64,000 bases of DNA from Haematococcus lacustris. Its lineage: Eukaryota > Chlorophyta > Chlorophyceae > Chlamydomonadales > Haematococcaceae. This document shows, piece after piece, positions 23,245 to 36,564 of the stretch. A program made the translations under genes and the position numbers. Position 1 is the stretch's first letter. Each line of letters begins with the position of its first letter. The DNA is taken from the NCBI GenBank assembly GCA_030144725.1, contig JASKMD010000008.1:17078863-17142862 (forward strand), in the 5' to 3' direction. The notes below the pieces were generated by a model, which worked only from the letters and a program-made list of their open reading frames with translations, ran no database searches and was not told the DNA's origin.

Positions 23245-24505
23245 GACACTAGCGGGAATACTATTGGGCAATAGTAGCCCGACTCAAACGGTGTTATTGG
23301 GCTGTGTGGAGTAAACCCAGTGCACATGGACATGGCGCATGAGTGCCTACCACCTACATTATTGCCTGACCCCTGAGGGCTATTGTGTAGATTTGGCATG
23401 ACAAGACATGCGCCGATTGTAAGATGATGCCAGCTCAGATGGGGGAGCACACACTACTGTGCCACAGCAGGCTGCTGCTGCTGCTGGGCCTTGGGTGGCC
23501 GGTCTCGCAGCCGCTTGTAGCCCATGCCAGGGTACTCCTTGCCCTTGGCTGGCAGAGCTCCCTGGTCTGGCCAGTAGCACAGCTCCAGCGGCCGCCACTT
23601 GCTCTCCCCAATGCGCTGCATGTTCAGCGCTGCATTGCAGTCCCTGTCCAGCCACCTGCCTGGCTGTGGGGCTGGTTTGGCTTTGGCAGCCTTGCCCTTG
23701 GCCTTGGTGGGGCTGGGTTGGCTCACCTGCAGGCTCAGCTGCCTGCTCAGCCCCGGTGCGCTTGCTGCGCTTGGCTGGTGGGGGAGTGCTGGGCCCTGGC
23801 TCTGAGGCTGCTGTTGGTGTGGCTGCCTGGCTGCTGTGTGGGGCCTGTGGGGGCTTGCGAGGGGCCACTACTGGGCACCACATCAGGCCCCTCACTGGCT
23901 AGCCACGCTGCTGGCTCCATGCTGGGCGCACCAGGCGGTGTTCCACCTGCCCTGCTGGGGGCCTTCCAACCTGCAGGCCTTGTGGCACTGAGTTTGTTCA
24001 GCTCCTCCTCACAGGGCTGTTTCTTTCCCGGGTCCTTCTTGTGCTTGTAGCTGCCCTTCCGCTTCTTCTTAGCCATCACGCACTGCGCATTGAGACGGGC
24101 GGTGGCCTTTTTGAAGCAACTTGGGTTTCCCGTTAGAATATGCGGTCGTGTGACGCTACATTCCAGCCAGATCACAGCTCAATCAAGGCAGCGGGGAGGA
24201 ATATTAAAGCGACCTTGCCAATCAGGCTTGCCAATCAGTCCCCATCACAAGCCCACAGCCATGAAGCTTGAGCCATGCCAGTGCAGGGCTATGGTCTCAT
24301 AACACCGTATAGGATTGCATAAATACACCCGATGTGTGTCCTCAGCAACTCTTATTTACAGCAAGTCTTATTCAGGTGTAGGCCAAAACCAATGCCTGAC
24401 TCCCAGACCCAAAGGCTAGAACAGGTTCTTGAGGCGCCTTGTGTGCCAGATGTGTCATGACAGACGCTGCAGTTAATGCCATGCAATGACGGCATGGTGA
24501 GTTTA
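23245..24505 (-). mobile_element. Fanzor-derived element, locus B (internally deleted)
   Basis: Nearly identical in structure to locus C (47915-49202) in reverse orientation. The protein starts MAKKKRKGS (ATG 24076, basic, nuclear-signal-like), continues KQPCEEELNKLSATRPAGW and VRGLMWCP, a linker with PPAKRSKR, then RuvC-III GRWLDRDCNAALNMQRIGE and LELCYWPDQG, stop at 23454. RuvC-I and RuvC-II are absent. One extra G near 23965, and a 22-nt segment near 23735 that C lacks, put these parts in different frames, so it is broken. The conserved 3' flank continues to about 23245 but has only one arm of the long hairpin seen in C and D. Confidence 0.82.
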
Positions 24506-24599
24506 GTAATGACGCAGAGCGTCACGGTCCAGCAGCATTGCAGCAGGCACCAGGTACGGCTAGCCCTTTTGGTGTAGGCACACAGGGCTACCTTCGCCT

Positions 24600-26774
<2,175 letters not shown>

Positions 26775-26884
26775 GAGCCTCAAGCTTCTTCCACCATCAC
26801 ACTGTGAGCGATGAACACAACCCAAGCCAGGGATGGGAAGAAGCATGGGCAGGGGATGGGGCATGGTCAGTGGCAAGGGTCGAG

Positions 26885-27999
26885 AGGGTCAGGGTCAGGG
26901 TCAGGGTCAGGGTCAGGGTCAGGGTCAGGGTCAGGGTCAGGGTCAGGGTCAGGGTCAGGGTCAGGGTCAGGGTCAGGGTCAGGGTCAGGGTCAGGGTCAG
27001 GGTCAGGGTCAGGGTCAGGGTCAGGGTCAGGGTCAGGGTCAGGGTCAGGGTCAGGGTCAGGGTCAGGGTCAGGGTCAGGGTCAGGGTCAGGGTCAGGGTC
27101 AGGGTCAGGGTCAGGGTCAGGGTCAGGGTCAGGGTCAGGGTCAGGGTCAGGGTCAGGGTCAGGGTCAGGGTCAGGGTCAGGGTCAGGGTCAGGGTCAGGG
27201 TCAGGGTCAGGGTCAGGGTCAGGGTCAGGGTCAGGGTCAGGGTCAGGGTCAGGGTCAGGGTCAGGGTCAGGGTCAGGGTCAGGGTCAGGGTCAGGGTCAG
27301 GGTCAGGGTCAGGGTCAGGGTCAGGGTCAGGGTCAGGGTCAGGGTCAGGGTCAGGGTCAGGGTCAGGGTCAGGGTCAGGGTCAGGGTCAGGGTCAGGGTC
27401 AGGGTCAGGGTCAGGGTCAGGGTCAGGGTCAGGGTCAGGGTCAGGGTCAGGGTCAGGGTCAGGGTCAGGGTCAGGGTCAGGGTCAGGGTCAGGGTCAGGG
27501 TCAGGGTCAGGGTCAGGGTCAGGGTCAGGGTCAGGGTCAGGGTCAGGGTCAGGGTCAGGGTCAGGGTCAGGGTCAGGGTCAGGGTCAGGGTCAGGGTCAG
27601 GGTCAGGGTCAGGGTCAGGGTCAGGGTCAGGGTCAGGGTCAGGGTCAGGGTCAGGGTCAGGGTCAGGGTCAGGGTCAGGGTCAGGGTCAGGGTCAGGGTC
27701 AGGGTCAGGGTCAGGGTCAGGGTCAGGGTCAGGGTCAGGGTCAGGGTCAGGGTCAGGGTCAGGGTCAGGGTCAGGGTCAGGGTCAGGGTCAGGGTCAGGG
27801 TCAGGGTCAGGGTCAGGGTCAGGGTCAGGGTCAGGGTCAGGGTCAGGGTCAGGGTCAGGGTCAGGGTCAGGGTCAGGGTCAGGGTCAGGGTCAGGGTCAG
27901 GGTCAGGGTCAGGGTCAGGGTCAGGGTCAGGGTCAGGGTCAGGGTCAGGGTCAGGGTCAGGGTCAGGGTCAGGGTCAGGGTCAGGGTCAGGGTCAGGGT
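26885..27999. repeat. (GGGTCA)n hexamer array, 1.1 kb
   Basis: About 186 near-perfect tandem AGGGTC/GGGTCA units. It occupies most of the region between the divergent ABCI10 (26774) and LSM7 (28180) starts. It resembles telomeric hexamers but is not a known telomere unit. The long Ser-Gly, Arg-Val, Gln-Gly and Asp-Pro open frames are artefacts. Confidence 0.98.
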
Positions 28000-28179
28000 G
28001 GGGTTGTTCCTTGCTTTGCTCGCGAGACATACCTGGCACTACCGCAGGTGTCTCTTGCTTGCATGGCTGCTCGTTCGGGCTGGAAGTATCGACGTCTTTT
28101 GAATTGGTTCCCGGCATGGATAATCATGCACGCACCGCGATGCTACCAAGCACGGATCTAACAGGAGTGGTATATTTAG

Positions 28180-28756
28180 ATGACAAGCAAGAAAGAAAGC
28201 GCCTTAGACCTCTCAAAGTTTATCGATAAAGGCGTGCGTGTGAAGCTCGCTGGTGGGCGGGAAGGTCAGTGCGCAGTCTGCCCATGTCACCCCTATGTAC
28301 AGTTTAGACAGGCAATCCCACATGCTACTTGCAGTCAGCGGCGTGCTCAAAGGATATGATCAGTTGCTGAACCTTGTCCTCGACGAGGCTCTCGAGTACT
28401 TGAGAGGTAGGGATGAGTTCAAAAGGCTAGGACAAGCAGGGATTCTTTGCACACAGCAAAAGCTCATTCTGACGATTCTTGCAGATCCCTTGGACCCGAC
28501 TCAGCTCACAGACAAGACACGTTCTTTGGGCCTTGTGGTGAGCACCAGACTATCCTGCAGGATTTAGAGGTCACGTATGGTTCCACTCCCTCCTCCTGTT
28601 AATTGTCACAAGTCAATGTGAGCTGCATTGTGTGGCTTTGCCATGCATGCGCAGGTGTGCAGAGGCACGGCTGTGATGTTAGTAGCTCCCACAGCAGGTA
28701 TGGTTTTGCTCAAGAACAACCCTTTCCTGGAAGGGGAGGCAGCAGAAGCAGAATGA
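28180..28756 (+). CDS. LSM7: U6 snRNA-associated Sm-like protein LSm7
   Basis: Subunit of the LSm2-8 (nuclear, U6 snRNA) and LSm1-7 (cytoplasmic, mRNA decay) rings. Four exons: 28180-28264, 28335-28406, 28485-28537, 28655-28756, summing to 312 nt (103 residues plus stop), close to family size. The protein opens MTSKKESALDLSKFIDKGV, then RVKLAGGREVSGVLKGYDQL (Sm1 fold), LNLVLDEALEYLR, an acidic loop DPLDPTQLTDKTRSLGLV, and the Sm2 motif VVCRGTAVMLVAP, ending KNNPFLEGEAAEAE. All junctions are GT-AG and in phase, so the model is firm. It is divergent from ABCI10 with the hexamer array between. Confidence 0.95.
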
Positions 28757-28994
28757 CGAGTGTGTTGGTGGGGGCCAATGGCAGGCAATGTGTCTGCATT
28801 AACGGAGGCAGTTTCTGCTCCCTTGGCAGCCCAGATATGGCCCTACCAGGTGATGTTATTCTAGCCCTGCAAGGCCCTAGGAAGGCCACGGCAGAGCTTG
28901 CCATGTCCAGGGAATAGCCCACCGAGCCCCAGCTGCACCAGCAGGCATTAAGCATACAGGCATCCACTAGGCTGGAATTGTGTGTCTGGCGTCC

Positions 28995-29195
28995 GAGGCA
29001 GCTTGGCAAACTTGACGGCGGCAACCATGTGGGTGGGGCAGGGACATTGGGGCCATTGGGGACAGTCTGATGGGGGGAGGCAGCAGCCAAGCAGCTACAG
29101 CATACCCAGAACTTGCAGCTACTTGTGGCTGGAGCTGACCAGGGAATGGGCTGCTATCTGCATCACCGAGGCCTGGTGCTCGCGCCTAGCGCCTT
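28995..29195 (+). pseudogene. Fragment duplicated from the cyclase gene
   Basis: Two blocks match the cyclase at 36565-46957: 28995-29060 resembles 43918-43978, and 29047-29195 resembles about 44752-44905 (GDSLM exon and the intron after it). The second block includes intron sequence, so it is a DNA-level copy, not a retrocopy. Frame is lost and the two blocks are fused with about 770 bp missing between them. Confidence 0.75.
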
Positions 29196-29637
29196 GTAGG
29201 TATTGGGGTCAGGTACCTGGAGAAGTTGAGTATCTCAGGCTGCTGCCCAAACTGCTAAATGGCTGGCTCGACATGCATGCAATGTACTGGCACTGCTCCT
29301 TGGCTCTCGTTTGGCTGGAGGAAGAAATCAAACAACCACATTCATTAGAGAAGAAACCTTCCAAGCGCCTCTGTGCCTCGGCTTAGACTCTATTGTCCTT
29401 ACCAACATACCAAAGGTCTTTCGTCTTTCTGTCTCTTGTTTTGTCGCTTTGTCACAGCCTTGCTGACGCACTTCAATCCATAGTCACAGCCTTGCTCACG
29501 CAGTTCAACGCGATGCCAAGAACAATAACAATGCTAGTCAGCCAGTCCCAACTAAGAGAGAACCTACCCCTGGTAATAAAAAAGATGTGGTCTCAGCCAC
29601 GTGGTTGTCTTAGTGTCGCACATCTTTAGATCGAAGA
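29196..29637. other. Intergenic, no gene seen
   Basis: Short frames only. Positions 29455-29505 have a small duplication (CACAGCCTTGCTNACGCA). Confidence 0.5.
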
Positions 29638-32600
29638 ACCTGTCAGCTATGCGGGGAAACTTGCATCATTACATACTGTGCAGTGTGCTGAGTGCAATGG
29701 CGGCTGAAACGTTGACATTGTAATTCATGCAATTTTGCTCATGCGGGCCTCGTCGCGGAACACCGCCGCGACCGACGTGGCTCAGGAGCACCTGCACACA
29801 GTGAGGAACAGTCGCCGCAGTCAAAACGATTCACATGGCACGCCAAACCGATGTAACGACGCCCCTCCACCCATGCTCGGAAACATACAAAGCTACTGCA
29901 TTGCTTGACCGCTTCGTGAGTAGTACCTACTACCTGGCCACTCTGTAAATCCACACAAGGTGTGTAGGCCATTGCTACGTTACCTTGATCGACATGTTGG
30001 GTCCAATCCCTCCAACCCGCCCTTCGCTTGCGTGTCGAGCTTGTGTCCAGCTCCGCCCTGGCACCAGCACTAGCTGCCAGCTGCTGCCAGGGGGGGGCAG
30101 CAGGAGGGGTGGGCAGCCCAGGGGCGGCACCAGCACTAGCTGCCAGCCGCTGCCAGGGGGGGGCAGCAGGAGGGGGGAGCAGCCCAGGGGCGGCACCAGC
30201 ACTAGCTGCCAGCTGCTGCCAGGGGGGGGCAGCTGGAGATGTGAGCAGCTCAGGGGATGCACCAGCACCAGCTCCCAGCTACTGCCAGGGGGGGGTCAGC
30301 AGGAGGGGTGAGCAGCACAGGGGATGCACCGGCGACAGCGCCTGCCTGCTGCTCATCCCCATGTAGGCCGGCCAATGTGTTGCGAGTGTGGGCCATGACA
30401 AGACCCTTCAGCTTGGGCTTCAGCCACCCCTTCATGACCTCCTGCTGGTGGAAGCGAAGGTAGGCTTGCAACTCCCTTGTTAGCCTCCTCGACAGTGGTG
30501 TGGCTGTAATCGCGCCCATCATAGGTCAGAGCATATGCTGCTGCCAGTCTGTGCTGCCCCACATGGTCCCCCACATCAACCACCACCCGCCCCACCCTGT
30601 TGAGTTGTTGCTGCTGCTTTCATCTCCGCCTTTGCTATCCGTCGTGCCCCAGCTGCTGCTGCCTCCTCACGCCGTACTTCCTTGCCTAGCTCTGGCAGCC
30701 GCTCGTGTGCAAAGTTAAGACGTCCACGCCGTCAATGGCATCGCTGTGGTTACGCATGGACATGAGCTCAAGCAGACCAGGCAGCTACATTAACATGCCT
30801 GTCCCATGCTTAAGTAGCTGCAGCAGGGACTCCACATGGGCATTGGATACTGAGCAGGCAAGGTGATGCACCTCCAGATGCCATGGCCATGGCCATGGCA
30901 CAGATCTGCTTGCCATGCTTCTCCCTGTTCCATGCCATGCGCTGTGCCATGCGCGTCCCACACACGAGGGTCACACATTGGCAGCCACTGCCCTGTCTTC
31001 TGCTGCTGTTGGCCTTCCCGCTGTTGTTGACTCATCATGGCTGCAAGTTCATCATGGCTGCAACGGCATCAGCACATCACTAAGTTGTGCAATCATGCCG
31101 CTGTGACCCCCCATGTTGACAAATGCGTTGTCTACAGTCATGCTAGCAATGTGGGCGCCCTTGAGACAATTACGTTCAAGCTGGCGCGTGATGACCTAAA
31201 CATGGGCCTCAGCAGTGGCTCCTCATGCACCTGCATCTCTTGCTGGTCCTGAAGCTGCACCCATTACATGGCTTGCAACCTTGGGCACAGCAGCTGTCAC
31301 TCTGATGACCAGCACCTTGCCATGCGTCTTGCATGTGCACCCATCAAACTGCACGTGGATTGCTTCGGCTTGTAGCAGCTGATCTGCATGCACAAATCAT
31401 GTTCAACATTGCTGGGCCTGAAACAACCCAACCCTGCACCATGTGCCTATGACCACCACCTCACAATCCGTGCCCCGCCCCGCCCCGCCCCGCCCCGCCC
31501 CGCCCCGCCCCGCCCCGCCCCGCCCCGCCCCGCCCCGCCCCGCCCCGCCCCGCCCCGCCCCGCCCCGCCCCGCCCCGCCCCGCCCCGCCCCGCCCCGCCC
31601 CGCCCCGCCCCGCCCCGCCCCGCCCCGCCCCGCCCCGCCCCGCCCCGCCCCGCCCCGCCCCGCCCCGCCCCGCCCCGCCCCGCCCCGCCCCGCCCCGCCC
31701 CGCCCCGCCCCGCCCCGCCCCGCCCCGCCCCGCCCCGCCCCGCCCCGCCCCGCCCCGCCCCGCCCCGCCCCGCCCCGCCCCGCCCCGCCCCGCCCCGCCC
31801 CGCCCCGCCCCGCCCCGCCCCGCCCCGCCCCGCCCCGCCCCGCCCCGCCCCGCCCCGCCCCGCCCCGCCCCGCCCCGCCCCGCCCCGCCCCGCCCCGCCC
31901 CGCCCCGCCCCGCCCCGCCCCGCCCCGCCCCGCCCCGCCCCGCCCCGCCCCGCCCCGCCCCGCCCCGCCCCGCCCCGCCCCGCCCCGCCCCGCCCCGCCC
32001 CGCCCCGCCCCGCCCCGCCCCGCCCCGCCCCGCCCCGCCCCGCCCCGCCCCGCCCCGCCCCGCCCCGCCCCGCCCCGCCCCGCCCCGCCCCGCCCCGCCC
32101 CGCCCCGCCCCGCCCCGCCCCGCCCCGCCCCGCCCCGCCCCGCCCCGCCCCGCCCCGCCCCGCCCCGCCCCGCCCCGCCCCGCCCCGCCCCGCCCCGCCC
32201 CGCCCCGCCCCGCCCCGCCCCGCCCCGCCCCGCCCCGCCCCGCCCCGCCCCGCCCCGCCCCGCCCCGCCCCGCCCCGCCCCGCCCCGCCCCGCCCCGCCC
32301 CGCCCCGCCCCGCCCCGCCCCGCCCCGCCCCGCCCCGCCCCGCCCCGCCCCGCCCCGCCCCGCCCCGCCCCGCCCCGCCCCGCCCCGCCCCGCCCCGCCC
32401 CGCCCCGCCCCGCCCCGCCCCGCCCCGCCCCGCCCCGCCCCGCCCCGCCCCGCCCCGCCCCGCCCCGCCCCGCCCCGCCCCGCCCCGCCCCGCCCCGCCC
32501 CGCCCCGCCCCGCCCCGCCCCGCCCCGCCCCGCCCCGCCCCGCCCCGCCCCGCCCCGCCCCGCCCCGCCCCGCCCCGCCCCGCCCCGCCCCGCCCCGCCC

Positions 32601-35338
32601 CGCCCCGCCCCGCCCCGCCCCGCCCCGCCCCGCCCCGCCCCGCCCCGCCCCGCCCCGCCCCGCCCCGCCCCGCCCCGCCCCGCCCCGCCCCGCCCCGCCC
32701 CGCCCCGCCCCGCCCCGCCCCGCCCCGCCCCGCCCCGCCCCGCCCCGCCCCGCCCCGCCCCGCCCCGCCCCGCCCCGCCCCGCCCCGCCCCGCCCCGCCC
32801 CGCCCCGCCCCGCCCCGCCCCGCCCCGCCCCGCCCCGCCCCGCCCCGCCCCGCCCCGCCCCGCCCCGCCCCGCCCCGCCCCGCCCCGCCCCGCCCCGCCC
32901 CGCCCCGCCCCGCCCCGCCCCGCCCCGCCCCGCCCCGCCCCGCCCCGCCCCGCCCCGCCCCGCCCCGCCCCGCCCCGCCCCGCCCCGCCCCGCCCCGCCC
33001 CGCCCCGCCCCGCCCCGCCCCGCCCCGCCCCGCCCCGCCCCGCCCCGCCCCGCCCCGCCCCGCCCCGCCCCGCCCCGCCCCGCCCCGCCCCGCCCCGCCC
33101 CGCCCCGCCCCGCCCCGCCCCGCCCCGCCCCGCCCCGCCCCGCCCCGCCCCGCCCCGCCCCGCCCCGCCCCGCCCCGCCCCGCCCCGCCCCGCCCCGCCC
33201 CGCCCCGCCCCGCCCCGCCCCGCCCCGCCCCGCCCCGCCCCGCCCCGCCCCGCCCCGCCCCGCCCCGCCCCGCCCCGCCCCGCCCCGCCCCGCCCCGCCC
33301 CGCCCCGCCCCGCCCCGCCCCGCCCCGCCCCGCCCCGCCCCGCCCCGCCCCGCCCCGCCCCGCCCCGCCCCGCCCCGCCCCGCCCCGCCCCGCCCCGCCC
33401 CGCCCCGCCCCGCCCCGCCCCGCCCCGCCCCGCCCCGCCCCGCCCCGCCCCGCCCCGCCCCGCCCCGCCCCGCCCCGCCCCGCCCCGCCCCGCCCCGCCC
33501 CGCCCCGCCCCGCCCCGCCCCGCCCCGCCCCGCCCCGCCCCGCCCCGCCCCGCCCCGCCCCGCCCCGCCCCGCCCCGCCCCGCCCCGCCCCGCCCCGCCC
33601 CGCCCCGCCCCGCCCCGCCCCGCCCCGCCCCGCCCCGCCCCGCCCCGCCCCGCCCCGCCCCGCCCCGCCCCGCCCCGCCCCGCCCCGCCCCGCCCCGCCC
33701 CGCCCCGCCCCGCCCCGCCCCGCCCCGCCCCGCCCCGCCCCGCCCCGCCCCGCCCCGCCCCGCCCCGCCCCGCCCCGCCCCGCCCCGCCCCGCCCCGCCC
33801 CGCCCCGCCCCGCCCCGCCCCGCCCCGCCCCGCCCCGCCCCGCCCCGCCCCGCCCCGCCCCGCCCCGCCCCGCCCCGCCCCGCCCCGCCCCGCCCCGCCC
33901 CGCCCCGCCCCGCCCCGCCCCGCCCCGCCCCGCCCCGCCCCGCCCCGCCCCGCCCCGCCCCGCCCCGCCCCGCCCCGCCCCGCCCCGCCCCGCCCCGCCC
34001 CGCCCCGCCCCGCCCCGCCCCGCCCCGCCCCGCCCCGCCCCGCCCCGCCCCGCCCCGCCCCGCCCCGCCCCGCCCCGCCCCGCCCCGCCCCGCCCCGCCC
34101 CGCCCCGCCCCGCCCCGCCCCGCCCCGCCCCGCCCCGCCCCGCCCCGCCCCGCCCCGCCCCGCCCCGCCCCGCCCCGCCCCGCCCCGCCCCGCCCCGCCC
34201 CGCCCCGCCCCGCCCCGCCCCGCCCCGCCCCGCCCCGCCCCGCCCCGCCCCGCCCCGCCCCGCCCCGCCCCGCCCCGCCCCGCCCCGCCCCGCCCCGCCC
34301 CGCCCCGCCCCGCCCCGCCCCGCCCCGCCCCGCCCCGCCCCGCCCCGCCCCGCCCCGCCCCGCCCCGGGTTCTTTGCCGCATGTACTTGCAGACCACACG
34401 CAGTTGCTGATGAACAGCCGCCGGCATGTGGGGAGCCGGCGACGGCTAACCTGTGTCTTCAACATCAACTTGGCTGTGCTGAGGTAGTGCTGAGTCGTGT
34501 ATGCTACTGGCTTTGCTGCTGGCTGTCCGCGTGAGGCCTCTTGCGAGGGGATGAGGAGGTCAAGTGGGCTCGGCCCAAAGGGTGGGCTGCAATGATGCAC
34601 CAACAGCAGGTCTGCCATGAGTGCCAAGCAGGCTGCAGTTGCAGGCAACCCACCGCTGCAGGACCTCTGTGGATACACCCGTTTGCTTCAAAACCTGCAG
34701 CTGTTGCTTTTGCTTGCGGGTAAGTAAGGAGCGGCGCTGATACTTGCGCAGCTGGGCCTTGAGGCGGTGCTGAGCACGCTTGGCATTAGTCATAGCCCGC
34801 TTCTGTTGCTTGACCAGTGCCTCAAGAGCCTCGTTCTCCAACCTCAGCTGCATGCAGATGCTGCCTGTAGGTGCTGGTGCTTCTCCTCTAGGTCGTGCAA
34901 TTTTGCATCAAGGACCTCCTCAATGGCTTCTCCTGCTGGGCAAGAGCCTTAGCTCTCCTTGCTAGCCAGCCCTTCCTTGCTAGCCAGCCCTTGGTGAGTT
35001 TACAAGGGCTTGGAGCTGAGCACGCCTCTGGCTGTGCCCCATCGGTCTTGCTAGGAGGAAGGGGTGGGAGGGCGGGGCTGGGGTTGGAAGGAGGTGGGAG
35101 GGGTGGGAGGGGTGGGAAGGGGGTGGAAAGGCAATGGCGTGGGTGGGGAGGCATTGAGGGGGCTGGGAGGGGGGGGTGGGAGGGCGGGGCTGGGGCTGGG
35201 AGGGGGTGGGAGCTTTCACAATTATGCCTATCCCGCCTTGCAAAGCCAGAACTACTGCCCTCTGGCCGGCCCTTATAGAGAAACTGTGGTCAAGACGCAA
35301 TCTCACAGCTCCTGCAATTAGCATCATGCCTTGTTAGG
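29638..35338 (-). mobile_element. Degenerate transposon, possibly hAT-like, carrying the giant (CCCCG)n
   Basis: Minus-strand fragments in order: 35325-35220 (LDHSFSI, also found at 60485-60600); 35000-34560, with a basic coiled-coil-like stretch LRLENEALEALVKQQKRA; then the array 34367-31472; then 31370-31050 with HVQFDGCTCKTHGKVLVIRV and MTVDNAFVNMGGHSGM, which resemble the two acidic strands of hAT-type RNase H-fold transposases; 30980-30600 degenerate; 30600-30350 (RELQAYLRFHQQEVMKGW); 30330-30010, four Pro/Ala/Trp-rich repeats (PPAAPPWQQ type); 29970-29740, MAYTPCV to FDCGDC. The right end matches the copy ending at 2462. Many stops and shifts. The superfamily call rests on weak motif likeness; no terminal inverted repeat was found. 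Confidence 0.5.
31472..34367. repeat. (CCCCG)n pentamer array, 2.9 kb
   Basis: About 579 perfect tandem copies with no visible interruption. A pentamer with no stop codon is open in all six frames (PAPPR or GRGGA), which explains open frames of about 1000 codons here. It lies within the degenerate transposon. Confidence 0.99.
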
Positions 35339-35432
35339 CGGACGTGTCTGTGGTGCTATGTGTGGTGTAAGGTCTTAAAACTGCCATAGGCATGGTATAG
35401 TGGTGTATCCTGCACATTATGTGGCTCAGTGC

Positions 35433-35520
35433 ACAGGCACATTACAGGCACAGCAGCAGGAGCACGGCCCCCTTTACTTCCAGCAACTTCCAGCATTACT
35501 TGCAGCATGACAGTGGCCTG
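35433..35520. repeat. 88-nt dispersed repeat next to Fanzor E
   Basis: Matches 38906-38993 in the same orientation with a few changes (contains CAGCAGCAGGAGCACGGCCC and CAGCATTACTTGCAGCATG). One copy lies just upstream of Fanzor E, the other just upstream of Fanzor D (which points the other way). Confidence 0.88.
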
Positions 35521-35599
35521 ATCCAGCCCCCAGAGTGCAGCCCCCAGCCCCCAGCCCTGTGAGGAGGAGCTTGACCGCAGCAAGCCCACCAGGCTTGAT

Positions 35600-35930
35600 G
35601 GTTGAAGCCCCAGCCAGGTCAGGTGCAGCACCGCTTGCTGCAGCCAGCCTGGAGCAAGCGGTTTGAGGCGCCGGTGCGAGGGCTCATGTGCGCTGCCCCA
35701 AGCTGGACCAGGCCACCCCTGGGAACCTTGGCAAAGGGGTGGACAGGGACTGCAACACAACCCTCAACCTCCAGCGCATTGGGGAGGCCCCATGGCGCCC
35801 ACTGGAGCTGTGTAGGTGGCAACACCGAGGAGCGGCTCCTGCCAAAGGTAAGGAGTACCCAGCATTGGGCTTCAAGAAGCTGTCAGACCGAGCAGCCAAG
35901 GCCCAAGCCCAGCTGCCTGTAGCACAGTAG
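35600..35930 (+). pseudogene. Fanzor remnant, locus E
   Basis: C-terminal Fanzor piece of the B/C/D subfamily. QVQHRLLQPAWSKRFEAPVRG and LMC (35612-35695) parallel C; after a frame break comes GVDRDCNTTLNLQRIGEAPWR, then LELCRW, KGKEYPALGFKKL and the terminal PVAQ stop at 35930. It lacks the long Pro-rich linker of B, C and D, so it may be closer to the ancestral form. RuvC-I and RuvC-II not found. Confidence 0.8.
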
Positions 35931-36000
35931 CATGTGTGCACTAGGCAATGCTTAAGCTGTTGCTTACATCAGAGCACGTGTTTCATGCCAACACCTATCG

Positions 36001-36024
36001 CCCCACCCTCGTACGGGGGTGGGG
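36001..36024 (+). other. GC hairpin downstream of Fanzor E stop
   Basis: CCCCACCC (36001-36008) pairs perfectly with GGGTGGGG (36017-36024) across an 8-nt loop, 71 nt after the stop. Comparable in position to the hairpins after loci A and G. Confidence 0.45.
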
Positions 36025-36564
36025 GTAGGAAGTTAGGTATTGGTGCCGGCTGTTTTAGGTATTGGTACCGACATTTCGGATTACAGATAACACATCTCCT
36101 AGGTGTAGGGTAAGTATGCGCTGTTCCCAGCCTTCTTCCTGTTTTATTGAGAGTAGATATCAGCACCGCCACTCTTCTCAGACGGCCCCTGCCATGCGCT
36201 TGCAACATGTGCACCCTTTTAGATCACAATGTGCTAAACCAGTGCAACCTTCTCCCACTCCAGCGCATCGACAAACAATGTAGCAGCCACTTAGCACGAA
36301 CAAATCCGCAAAGCAACTAATGCCCTTTGGGTCTGCTTGCCACTTGGTATCATGTAACGGGGACCGCGCCGCTCACTAGAATCATTCACAAAAAACGCAC
36401 CCCTGTGGGCCCTGTGGCTCGTGTCGGTGACCATCACGGCTGGGAACCCTACACGTGTAGACAACAAGGTGGGCTCAAGATGCGGCTCGGCACAGACCGC
36501 AGATAAGTTTGCTACCAAGCTTTCTGCATGCCAGATTGCCGCACCTGCGTGCAGGCTGTGCGAC

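Noticed and set aside
26885..27999. Chromosome-end telomere
   Set aside because: The unit GGGTCA is not a known telomere repeat, and host genes continue on both sides.
26804..28229. Ser-Gly, Arg-Val, Gln-Gly and Asp-Pro repeat proteins of over 400 codons
   Set aside because: They come from the (GGGTCA)n array read in different frames; the true genes on either side (ABCI10, LSM7) have clear exons outside it.
31388..34678. Open frames of about 1000 codons on both strands
   Set aside because: They are the (CCCCG)n pentamer read in frames without stops; no non-repetitive coding content supports a protein.
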